Shown piece by piece: positions 23,573-35,500 of a stretch of 64,000 nucleotides of DNA. Numbering within the stretch: position 1 is the stretch's first letter; every line of letters starts with the position of its first letter. Origin of the DNA: Dermatemys mawii. Taxonomy: Eukaryota > Chordata > Testudines > Dermatemydidae. The translations under genes were made by a program, and so were the position numbers. Location of the stretch: the NCBI GenBank assembly GCA_007922305.1, contig ML677343.1:33174878-33238877 (forward strand), read 5' to 3'. The notes below the pieces were generated by a model. It did not search any database. It worked only from the letters and a program-made list of their open reading frames with translations, and was not told the origin of the DNA.

Positions 23573-26500
23573 TTACTTCACCACGGCTCCTCTGTGCAAG
23601 GACTCCACGTAGGACAGTGCGCTCTGCAGGGAGGTCAGGCAGTAACCCTCCTCTCCGATCAGGTACCTGGCACGGAAACAAGACCAATCAGGGCCCCCCG
23701 AAAGCCGCGGGGAGAGATTTCAATCAGTAGCATGGCCCACCTTGGAGACAGCCTCACCCCATCTCCTAGTGGGGCACGCACCCCCTGCCTGTCCTGCAGA
23801 GACAGCTCTAACCCCTCACTGCGAGCACTGAGCCTCCACAGCATGTATTAATAACCTTGCCACGCCCCGGGGACACCACCCCGTCCCACCCATGGGCACA
23901 GAGGCAGTGACTTGTTCAAAGCCACTGCATAGGTAAGTTCAGCCCTCCCCTCTCTTTCCCAGACTGCTGGCCTCCACGCTACCCCAGCGGTGAGTGATCT
24001 GGGTTAACAGCCAAGCAGGGATACAGCACATACAGGGCTCCCTTTGAAAAAATAAACCCATTTAAAATTACACCTGAAATTGACAACCTATGTTAAGGCC
24101 TCATCTGTTACAATCATTTACATTCAATGCAATACAAGCAATATTGTCTGCTGCCAAGTTTTAAAGAAAGTCAAAGCCCTGAACTGGAGGAACTCCCTGG
24201 CTAAGCTCCTGGAGCCTCACTTTGTGGAAGGGCTAAACTGACTTTTGACAGCAGCAGCCTCTTCTGCAGTGCAGAGAGAATATTGTCCTCATGTCAGCTT
24301 ATTCAACTTGTTCAGTTCAGTGACCAGCTCATTCAAAGTTAAGAAACCAGTTGGGATTGAAAAAAAGCAGGAAAGCCTGTTTTCCCTCTTCCATTCTCTG
24401 GAAAAAAATCTAGGTGTGAGAGGATGTGATCTACTCTTTTTATCATCCTGGATGACACGGCCACCAGAAAATCTCTTTAGTTTATTAATTATAGACAATA
24501 CTTCCTTTGTGTAACGAATCAGTTAGTTTGAAATGCAAAACATGGTTTGATTAACTTTTTAAGTCACTTTTCTTATGTCTCCGGAATTGTTACAGAAGTT
24601 CTACTAAATTTTAAAAAATTAAAATGCTGGTTTTGTGCATTTTTAATTGAATTTGAATTTCTATCCGAATAGAACTTGACAGAAATCACAAGTAAAATAT
24701 TAATCATCCAGTAAATCAGAATTGTATTGCTCACCATTTTCTAACAATGAAAAATGGAAAAATGAAGAATCTCAATGAATGCAAGTTAAGCTACATAAGT
24801 GCTTAAATAAATGTTTCTAGAGACAGTGCATCCTCCTGAATAGCGAAAAGCAGCATCAAATTTAGTGTAAAAGCTACATTTAATTTCAAATCAGCATGTT
24901 TTAATGGTTACCAACCAATGAGAATCAATCTTTCTTTAGGAAAATAACAAAGTACAGATACAGAACATGATTAAAATTGCTTGGATTTAAATCAATTTTC
25001 CCCAAGAGTAGAGCACTCCCCACAGAAGGGGCCTCTTCCCGCCCACAGGGAATCCTGCAAAATCAGAGGGTTTTGGAAGGATGAGAATCCTAAATCCCAA
25101 ATGGTTCAGTGTGGGCATGTCACTGGAACACTCCCAAGGAGGCATCTTCAGCCGCTTTTGGATGCAGCCCTGCCAGGGGTCAGTGCCCCAGGTCCTGAGC
25201 CCACCAATTCCCCCTTTCACTGCCAGGGCCTGCTCTTCCCAACCCCCGTCTGCACTCGATGAGCCCAACAGCTGCGGGAGACCGGTGAGAGCATCAGAGG
25301 GATTAAAGCCCCTCCACTCTGCAGCCCCTTTAATTGCAAGGCCCCCAGCCCAAGGAGCTGCTTTGAGTCTCTTCACGTTTGACTGGAGCTAACAGGATCA
25401 CAAGGATGGCTCAGTAGGAACAGACAAGAGTTTGTGCCGCGGCTCAGCGGCCTGCCTGGAACCCTGACGCGCGGAGCCCGAGCCTGCTCGGTTATCGCTC
25501 AGTCCCTGGCCAGCAGGACGTGCGAAGCAGCAAGGACACGCTGCTCACGGGAATCCACCACTCTGCTTTCCCGGAGCCTCCAGCAGCTTCGTCCCCTCCT
25601 TCCCCCGCCATGTCCAGAAAGCACTGTGAACTCCTTGGGACCTGGGGTCCCCCTGCCACTCCCCACCCAGGACACAGTCCGACTGGTGCTCTCCAGGAGC
25701 TCGGCAGGCAGGGAAGGGATTGAAAATCTGATGTACAGACAGAGGGGGAGGGGACTTCGCAGAGACGGCCCAGATGGCAGGTCTCAGCCCTGTGAAAGCA
25801 GCAGACGGGCCCTTCCAGGAGCAGCTCTAGGGCAGGGACCAGCCACTGCCTCTGCTGAGTTCCCTCTCAAATGCATCCCAGGCTGCCCCGGGGGCTTCTC
25901 AGCCTCGTGGCCTGTACCATCAGGGTTCAGGGCCGGCCACCTCCTCCAGACACTCTCGGCCTGTTCAGACGTGTTCCAGGTCAGGGCGCGGCTGCGGACG
26001 GCTGGCTCAGCTTGGCTGTGGAAGGCCGGGAGTAAGCAGGATGCAGCGGGCTGGTTTGCACAGAGTTTGCCATATTTCTACAGGGTCTCTGAGGCCTCTG
26101 GAGTGCGCTGCCTATGCCACTGACAGGGTTACTGCTCCCCTCTCCTCCCCATGGGGATTCCTGAGGGGACCCACAGAAACCCACACAAGCCGCTCCCCAA
26201 ACCACTCAGCGCAGCTGCAACGTAGCAGGGCAGGCCCAGCCTACCCCCTGACTTGGGAGACTCCCCTCTCTGGTGCTGCCAGCAGGAGGGCGCTGAAGCC
26301 TACGTAGGAGGCAGGTCACCAGTCATCTCTGTTAGGGGGGGACTGACGGGCATAGGGTGGACTCTCTCCAGTACTTACAGGCCTCCCTGCACTACAGGTG
26401 GGGAATGGAGGCCCTGAGCATTGTGGCACTTACCTGTGGTCACCAAAGGGTCTGTGCCAGGGATCAGAACTGAACCCATATGTGCCAAGCCCCAGCCCAG

Positions 26501-29500
26501 TGCCTTACCCCCACGGGCATCCCAGCTGTGCCCTGGGGCAGGCTCAGCCCTGGGAGACAGTCACCTCTTGTGGTGAGAGACAGCAGCTCGCAGCACCTTG
26601 AGGTGCTAGCCGGACAAATCCCAGGCTGAGCAGGGGAGCCCAGGGCACTGGGGGCAAAGGAAGAGCTGGGTATTGCAGGACGGGAGCTGTTGAGTACCTG
26701 GCAGAACTAGGGGATGCTGGGTGAAAGGAGCCGGAGCGCAAGGCCCGTACCGGGAGCTGCCACTAAAGAACCCCCGGCTAGAGCTGGTGCAAAGTTACCT
26801 GCTGGAAAGTGCCGAATTCACGGAATTGAAACATCCTGCAAGGAAGCGTCCATCCAAAAGCCAGCTTCCCGCAGACGCCACGAGGGAGGCCACCCGCCCA
26901 GTTCCCTGCCAGCCAGGCTCCCTCCTCCCACCACCTGCCCCATGTTCCCAGCTCGGCAGCAGCTCCACAGGGAGCACGGCATACGGGACGGCCACGGAGC
27001 CAAGGACAGAAATCTTTGAAAGACTCCCTTTGGGTGCTTCTAAACCAGACTCTGATTGGACGAGCGCGTCCCGCAGAGACTCTCGCACCCAGCACCTCGC
27101 TCTGATCCAGAACCAAGAGTTTCTCCAAAATGTGAACGTTGCGGTTCCAGGACAGCTCTTCCCACAGCTCTTCCTGGGGCATGGCCCCAGTGCCCAGCCC
27201 AGCCCCTCTGCCTCAGTTCTCCCTGCAGCCTCACGGCGAAGGGCAGATGAGAGCTAACTCCAGTCCTGTATTGTGCTGGGTTCTGCTAAATCCCTTTAAA
27301 GTGCTGCCCCCTGCAGGAGGGAAGCGATTGCTACGTAGCTGAACGGCCGGGTCCCTAGAGTGGAGCTGGAAGGGCGACCGGCACCATCACTGCCACGGGG
27401 GAGAAGAGGGGACAGGCCCCACATATGCAGTATGGCTCTGCTCCCCCGTTCTGAGCCCCAGGCATGGGACATGGGGATCCAGCGCGTGGGGAATCTCCAG
27501 GGGTCTCGCTGGGATTCAGTACCGGGGAAAAGGCAAAGCAGCACGGGGGAGGGGAATTGTGGGCAGTGCCCCACTCTGTCCGGCGTGGGGGAAGGGCAGG
27601 AAGATCTGCTGCAAGGTTCCTAAAGGCCATAAGCTTCCCCAGAGCGGCACCCCACCCACCCACTGGCCTATCACCTACTGGGATGGGGCACGGAGCAGCC
27701 AGGGCTTTAACTCCCTGGAAACGCGGCGTCCGGAAAGGGTGGTGCCCAGAGCCCCCAGTGCCGAAGGAACTGCGGCAGCAATTCCCACCCTCCCTCCCCG
27801 GTCCTACCCTTCATGGATAAACTCCTCCAGCGCCGCGCACTCCGCCACCAGCTGCGGGAGCTCGCTCCTCAGCACCACGTAGGACAGGATGGGCAAGAGG
27901 TCGTCGGCACCACTGCGGGGCACAGGTCACAGGTCAGCATCGGGTTACTCGCCCGAAGGAGCTAAGACGACCCCCCCCCCACCCCGCCAGGTTCTTCTCC
28001 GGCTGGTGGAGGGTTTGCCGCGCTGCCCCTCGCCATCCACCCTAGGCCCATCACTAGTGCACAAACCCTTTCCCGGCGGAAGCAGGGGGCCTGCTGGGAG
28101 CCTGGGCGCTACAGCTGGTCACTGTCAGGAGAAGGGGGCCTGGCCGAGGGGCAGCAGGATGAAGAAGGGAACTTACCAGCTCTAAGGGTTCTCCACACAG
28201 GAGATCCAGACACACAGCACTGACTCTATAAGTCAAGGACAGGGCAGCGGGGCCCGGCAGGGACCTGGGTTCTGTGCCTGTCTCTGCCAGCAGCTCCCCA
28301 CGTGGCTGCAGGACGTCGCCTCCCTGCTCCACAAGATCCAGCCTCCCCAAGCACCAAGGCAGCCAGGTGTTCTGTCCCACGTGGCAGAACGGAGGAGCCC
28401 GGCAGAAATCCAAGCGGGCAGGAGAGAGGCAGAGGTGCTGGAACGAGGGGGGCAGGCTGCACTCCCAGCTCGAAGTGGGTGCCATCATATCCAGGGTTTG
28501 GTTGGTTCAACAGCTCTCAGCCCTCCACTGTACCCACAGTTCCAGCCCCACTGGACAGAGGGACACTTGGAGAGCAGAGATCAGCTGGGCCAAGGGGCCC
28601 TGTCCCCGTGCAGCCCACGCTGTCGCTTTAAAGCAGCCGTCAGTACCCAGGTTAGTGAGGGTTAAACAGGAGGCCCCTGGGGTGTCCGGGCAGATCCTGG
28701 CAGCTGTAATTCAGTTGAACCGTCGGGTCTTGTCAGGCCGGACGGCGGCTGATCGGCGGGGGACGCCTCAGGAGCCGCTGGCATCAGTTCCAACTTCTCT
28801 AGTTTAGGATCTGTGCCCCTACACTAGGTGTGAAGGCCCCAGATTCGCGACTCACCAGGGCTTGGCAGGCAGCAGGGACACGGGCCGTGGGACCTGCCAG
28901 CCAGCTCCGTTCCCTCCAGCACCCACTGCTCTGCTGTCCCCCGCCCGGGACGGCGTCAGTGTTACCCGGGAACAGAACGCGCCTCAACAACCCCCCTCGG
29001 GGCCCTGGGGCCGGACGGAGGGGCGCTGGCGAGAGGAGTGGGGACCAGGCTGGAATGGCAGGAAGAGCTGCAACATGAAGCAGCAGGGTGCCACTTGCAG
29101 GCTGCACAGGGAAAGGCCGGAGCACGACGGGAGCCTTTGGCTGGGCTCAGGACCTGCACACTTGGCTGGTTTGAAGAGCTCCCCACGCCTCGCCCAGCTG
29201 GCCCAGTGCGGCTGAGAACCAGGCCTGGCCCGTCTCCCACTTCTGCTACTTCCAGGCGAGCAGTGGGGACAAGTGGGGCAGGCTGCAGGCCCCTTCAGGT
29301 TACAGTGGGTCTCTGCCGTTCAGGGCCGTGTCTGAACGTCCGTCCTGCTCCTCTTCCAGGTCCTGCAGCCCCGCGCACCAGGGGTTACGTTCCAGCCGCC
29401 TTCAGGCATCCTGGGATACCCCATGGCAGGAGCCTGTCCCCCCGGTGCTGCTCTGCCGTGGGGTGCCTGCGGTTGTGTGTGGCACCGGGGGCTGGAACGC

Positions 29501-32500
29501 CGGCTACTCTCCCCACCGGAGGGCCAGGTTCTGAAGAACAGGCTGGACAAACCCGTCTGGGGAGGTCTAGGGCCACGCGGGTGGGCTGGCCTAGAGACCT
29601 CCCCAGTTTCCTTCCAGCCCCACGCCGCTCGGCTGCTCTCTCAGTGGGGAGCAGACAGGGACAGCCCCCTCGCTGGGCAGGGTGGGCTGTGCCACACACC
29701 AGCAGCTTTCCAAGGGCAGCACTTTCCGGTGGGCCCACACAACTGTCCCAGCCTGGCAAGAGGGGCTGAACCGGACCCACGGGCGGGGGGCAGCCAGAGG
29801 CAGCTGGGGACGGCTGGGGCAGAGCAGGACCGGGCGGGCAGCTGCTGAGAGCGACAGTGGCTGGAGCACGTAGGGAGGGAAGAGAGCCCAGGCGTATCAG
29901 GGAGTCTCCTCCCCAGCTCCGGGTGCCCCTCACAGCCGGGCACCTCAGCCTGGCGTTCCTCACCCCCCCCACTTTCGGGGGAGTTTACACCTTCGTTGGA
30001 AATGTCCCAACTCTGAGCAGAAGCTGCGGCTGTTGCTGCCTTTCCCGCCGTCCCCCCGTCTCTGGAACAAGGCCGCTGAGTCACAGGCCTGTCTCCCTCC
30101 TTCCGTTTCAATGCCTTTGACAGGTCGGACGCCCTCCCCCTCCCCAGAGCCAGCCGCCTCTTGCTGGGCCTCAGAACCGTTCTCTTTGTCACCTGCTGCC
30201 TGGCTAAGTCCAAGTGACAGACTCAACGCTTGGTAACTGCCAGCCCTGGCCCCAGCCCCCGAGCGAGCGCCTCACTCTGCCCAGGCTCAGCAGGAGAAGC
30301 CGGGGGGCGGGCGGCGCTGTCGGAAGCTATCCGTCAAGGCCCAGCCCGGCTAACGCTGCAGGCAGATCACGGATGTCTGGCTGACGGGCAGGAGCTAACC
30401 TCACACAGAGCAGTCCCGGGGCGGCCCAGAGCCAATGCTGAGCCACAGGGAACCCTGCCCTCTGAGGGGCAGTGGGTCACAGAATCAAGGGGGCAGCAAC
30501 CCCCAGGCAGGCCCAGAAGAGTGCAACACCCCAGGCCCAGAGCAATCTCCGGCAGGCAGGGACCTGGATTCACCACTTGTTGGGAGTGTCTGGTGTGAAC
30601 CCACCATGCTCCTCCAGCCCTGGGGGTGCACAGAGCTCTGGGGCTTGGACTGGGGGTTCTCAGCTGCCCCCCAGTGCCTCTCCACTGATGCTAGTTTCTA
30701 CCGCTCTGCCCTCCCCACCCAGGTCTTCCCCTCCAGCTGGGCTCAGCGCCCCGCCACCATGCGTCCACCTCTGGTGCGTGTCCCTCGTGGGCCGGGCTGT
30801 ACTCACATGGCCGCTGGCGCGGGCTGGGGCTGGCTCTCCCGGGTAGCGCAGTACTCCTCCGCGCACTCGCAGATGACACGAAGGGCTCGCACTGCAAGTC
30901 AAACCACAGAGCTTTAGTGACAACGCGCCTGGGGGCGGGGGACAGGACCTGCCTGCATCCAAAGACCTCCCCCTGCCACCAGACTCGTCCTGCAGCGGGA
31001 GGTGGGGGTGGCAAAGCAGCTCCCTCGGGCCAGGCTGGGGCCCAGGGCAGACCCTGGGATCAAGGTTTCTACACCCCCTTTGCATTTGCACCAGGGACTG
31101 ATGGGTAGCAGCCCACATCTCTTCCGACCCCGGCTACTGGACAGGGCCTTGAGTACCTTCCTGAACAGGGCCATGTCTTCAGAGAGTGTCTCGGTCACCT
31201 CCCCGCCTGCTCCCCACTACGCAGGCTGCCCCGCTCGTTCCCTGACTTGCCAAAGCACTTCGATGGCACCAGCAGCTGAGCACTGGGCAACCTCGAACGG
31301 ATTTACTCTCCCCTCCCCAGGGAACAGATGTGGAGTTGAGCAACAGGAGGCTAAATGACATGCCCAAGGTCCCTCGGGGGATCTGTGGCAGAGCAAGAAA
31401 CTGAACCCGGGTCTCCCAAGTGCCAGGCAGTGCCCGAACCACAGGGCCACCTCTCCTTGCCCTCCACCATCCCTGTGGCAACTCCAGCCATTGCAGCCAC
31501 AGGGGACCCAGCAGGAGAAGGAGTTCGTGTGTTTCTGGTTTCTTTGAGGGTGGCTTTGCAGACAGAAATGAGGAGCTGTCGATACCGTGTACCCAAAGAG
31601 CTCTCTGCTCCTCCCGGCAAGTCGCGGGAGAGCTCTAGACAGGTGATTAGAGAAGGGGAGTGGGGGATAGGGCTCCCAGGTTCTATTCCCAACTGCCATG
31701 CTGGGCAAGTCAGTCTCACTCTGTGGCCTCCTGCTGGCCCTGTGAACTGGTGCTAATGCCAACCAGGGGTGGCTGCAAAATGCATTGTGGGCTCCAGACA
31801 GAGAGCAGGCCTGGGAAGGGTTTAAAGCCGCTGGCTGCCCAATGCAAAGCCAGCCCGACCAGACTCCTCCCTGGTCAATTCATGGCAAGCAGGGTTTCAT
31901 GTCGTGATCCTGGCTTGGAGTGCGGACTCCCGGCGAAGGGAGCATCAGGGAGAGGCACAGAGAGGAACTGAACAGAGCTTTGCTGTCTAAAGCCCGTAGG
32001 ACTCAGAGCCACATTTACAGCCCACGGCTGCTGCGGGTAGAGAGGGACGTTAATGGTGCAAAGAGAGAACACAAATGAGCCAGCTAAGGGACGGGGTGAG
32101 GACAGGAGATCTCTGCTCTTGAGACGGGCAGGGTGTGACCCTACCAAGCCTCAGACTAAGATCCCAAGTCAGGGGGTGAAAGCAGTTTTCGTACAGCAGC
32201 GCCCCCTCGCCAGGGAGAAGAGCAGAACAAGTAAACCCCGGTGGCTCTTTCCTTCTCTAGTGCGTCCTTCCATGGAAGGGTCTCGTGGGGGAAACCGAGG
32301 CACATACTAGGGACATGATTTTGCCCAAGGTCACAGAGGAAATCAGTGGCAGAGAACAGACCCCAGGAGTCCAGGATTCCTCTGCTCTGAACAGACCCAC
32401 TCCTGAGAAATCAACTGACAAGTCAGAGGAGCCAGGTTCCGGGGGTGCCCCCGTCTGTCACCCAGAGCAAGAGCCTCACCAATGCACTCCAGCTTCCTCT

Positions 32501-35500
32501 GCGGGCAGCTCTCCAGAGGGATCAGCCCCAGCTCCTGCACAGCTGAGCTGTAAGGGTAGGACCCTGCTGCGGGGCCTTTGCCATCCTGGGGGAAGAGGTT
32601 AGCGGAGACGCCTATTTCCGAAGGGGGCGTGTTCCTGTGGTGCTCCATGCTCCTGGACAGGGCCGCCTCCCGGGCTCGGTAGACCCTCCTGTGGGGTGCA
32701 GAGCAGAGAGGAGAGGGAAGGCACGGCAGGGCATGCTCTTCCCAGAGTCCTGCCAAATCCCACCCCCACGCCCTGCGGGGGGCCACGCGGGGCACTTCCC
32801 GGCCATGGGGCCTTCACTGGGGCCAGCAGCGGAGGCCCCACACACGCTGACTGCACCACTCACATGGGAATCAGGGATTAACAGGCATGGGCGTGAAAAC
32901 CAGGCGCATCTCCCCTCTGCCCAGCCAAGGGCTGCCCTGGATAAGCTAGGAGCCTGTGGGCGGCTCTGAGTTCAGCCGGGGAGGGAGGAGACTGCAGGCA
33001 CCTGACCTTGAATACAGGAGCCATGCCCGGCAGGAGCACTGGGCCCCGCCCGCCGACGCACAGAGACGGGTTCAAACCCCACAGCCCGGCCTCCTGTTCC
33101 CCGCAGCAACTGACGCTGTCCGTGGGAAAGGGATCAGCAGCCCCACCAGAGCCAGCCCCGGCCTTTCCACTCCTCCGCACACGGAGTGTCATGCCAGCGC
33201 CGCAAGCCCCGAGAACCGGGCTCCCCGCGGCAGACAATTCCCAGGTGGGTAAAGCCTTGGGCCTCGACTCCCCCATGCAGCATCCCTTCCCCTGCCCCAC
33301 GCTCTCTGCCATCCCAGTGCCCCCGGCCGACGGAGCCATGGGCAGGGCCGGAGGGGCAGGTGCCCTGTGGTACCTGTAGAGGGCCAGCAACGGGGCCCAG
33401 AGGGGCGAGAAGAAGGCTTCCTCAATGCGTGCCAGGCACTGGTCCTTGGAGGCGGCAGTGTTCAGGTCCTCGAAAGCCAGCAGGGTCAGGGAGAGGAGCC
33501 TGTCTGGGGAGGGAGGTTACAGGCAGCATGAGGGGGAAAGAGGCGGGCCAGGGACCACGGAGCAATGGCCGTCTGCCAGGCCCTTAGCGAGCATCTCCTG
33601 ACGGCGCAGACAATGAGAGCGAGGCGGGGCCCTGGCAGCGCACGCTGCATCTGCACGGGATCGTTACGGAGAAGCAACACTGGGCCACTCGCCCTGCCCG
33701 GGATCCACTGGGAGCCTGCAACAATCCGGCCTGGAGAGGGCAGGGGAGCCGGAAGCAGACGCCTCACAGCAGAGCTAGGCAGTGATTTTTCGGCCCCTAG
33801 CGGCTCCCAGGAGCTCCCCATGGCAGGTGCCAGAAATGTTAGGAGAGCCCCGCACAGCTGCCTCCCTCACTGGGGCCTCCTCTGACCCCCACGCGGAGAA
33901 GTGCAGGGAGCTTCACCCCACGGCTGATGGGCTGGGCAGCCCAAGCTGCCCTCTGGCCTCTGCGGAGCTTCCAAAGGGGACTGCGCCCAGCTGAGAACCT
34001 CACCCCACGGCGGGGGCATCCAGCCCTGGCAGCCACCCGACGTCCTCACCCTCCAGGCCTGAGTGTGGAGCAGGACAGAGTGCTGCCTGCTGGCCCCCAG
34101 CCCGGGCCGTTCGGTCTATGGGGGGTGGGTCTGTACTGACCGGGAGGGCCTGCTGGGTAACGGGGGAAGGGGCCTGCACTTTGGCTCTCCTCATGGCTGT
34201 GGCATTACTCCCCTTCCCCAGGGCAAAGCCCTGTTGGGAACAATCCGCACTCCCCCATCCCGGGGTGCCCTTAGGTGGGACCTGTGTCCCTGACTCAGAT
34301 ACCCAGACCCCATGTGGCTCTCCCGTGGGCCCACCCCTCAGCTCTCCCCACGCGCCCCTCACCCACTGAGTTGTGAATGTCCTTGACGATGGCTTTCAGC
34401 TGCTCCTGCAGAGAGTCCTGCTGGGGCTCCGCCGGGGGGCCTGCAGGCCAGCTCTCGGGCACTGCCAGGAACCGGGCCAGGTCCTCAAAGGAGCCCTCTC
34501 TGTCAGCCGGGCGGGCAGCCGGCCCTCCCGGCGGGCTGCTCTCTGGCCCTAGGTCCGCACTCAGGGGTGTTGTGGCGAGGCTGCGTGGCAGGTTGATCTT
34601 GTTCTCCTGCCCGAAGGCCATACAGTACAGGCTCTGGGAGGACCTCAGTCTGCAGCCCCCCGGCGCTGGGGTCCACAGTCCCTCAGCGTCCAGCGAGAGG
34701 GAGGAGAGGCCCCTGGGACCGGGGCTGAGGTCTGTGAAGTTCTGGCTCACGACGGGGTAGAGCCTGCTGTAGATCACATGCTGGAGCTTCTTCAAGAGCT
34801 GGGCAATGGGGTGCTCGGGGAAGCTGGAAGCAAAGGGCAGGGGCTCACTACAGGGAGGGGAGAGGACCCAAGCCTCCCCTGGGCCGTGCGAGGGGCCATC
34901 CCGGGGTCTGCCAGGACAGCGGGGCACAGCACCGTGGCGGGGTTAGGAGCCTCCTTGCGATCCCACCACGCCTCCCTCGGGGGGAGGGGCAGTTCGGCAG
35001 CCAAGCGCGCCGCACCCCAGGCAAGCCCCTCCTGCCCCACACTGTCTGGGCAGCTGCCCCCTCTGCCTCCTGCCAGGAGAGCCAAGGAGCAACTCGGCAG
35101 CACACGGCAACCAGCCACACGCACAGTCTCAGCCAGCGCAGACACCTCCGCGGCGCAGGGCCCCCCGCCAGCTCTCCCACGAGCCGCTACCTGAGGAGGT
35201 GGGAGACGAGGCCAGAGACCAGGGAGAGATCTGTCGGGCTCCTCTTCAGCTTGGCTTTCCAGAGCTTCGGCCACTCCTGGGGAGGGACGGCGGCAGGGAG
35301 CAGATGAGGCGCAGCTCCCACCAGGGGAGCCACCCCAAAAGATAACTGACCCCTCCCCCACAGCAAAGCGCCCAGCGCTCCCAACCCCTCTCGGCAAGGC
35401 CACGCCCCACCCCCCCAGCAGTTCCTGGGCCGGCCCTGGCCAGGTGGGCACTGCTGCCCAAATGCAGCCAAACAGCGGGAGGGCCTGTGCCCTCTTGACT

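Noticed and set aside
25434..26123. 229-codon plus-strand frame in VPS9D1 intron 14
   Set aside because: No homology recognised, Ser/Arg-rich as expected from GC-rich DNA, no flanking splice signals considered convincing.
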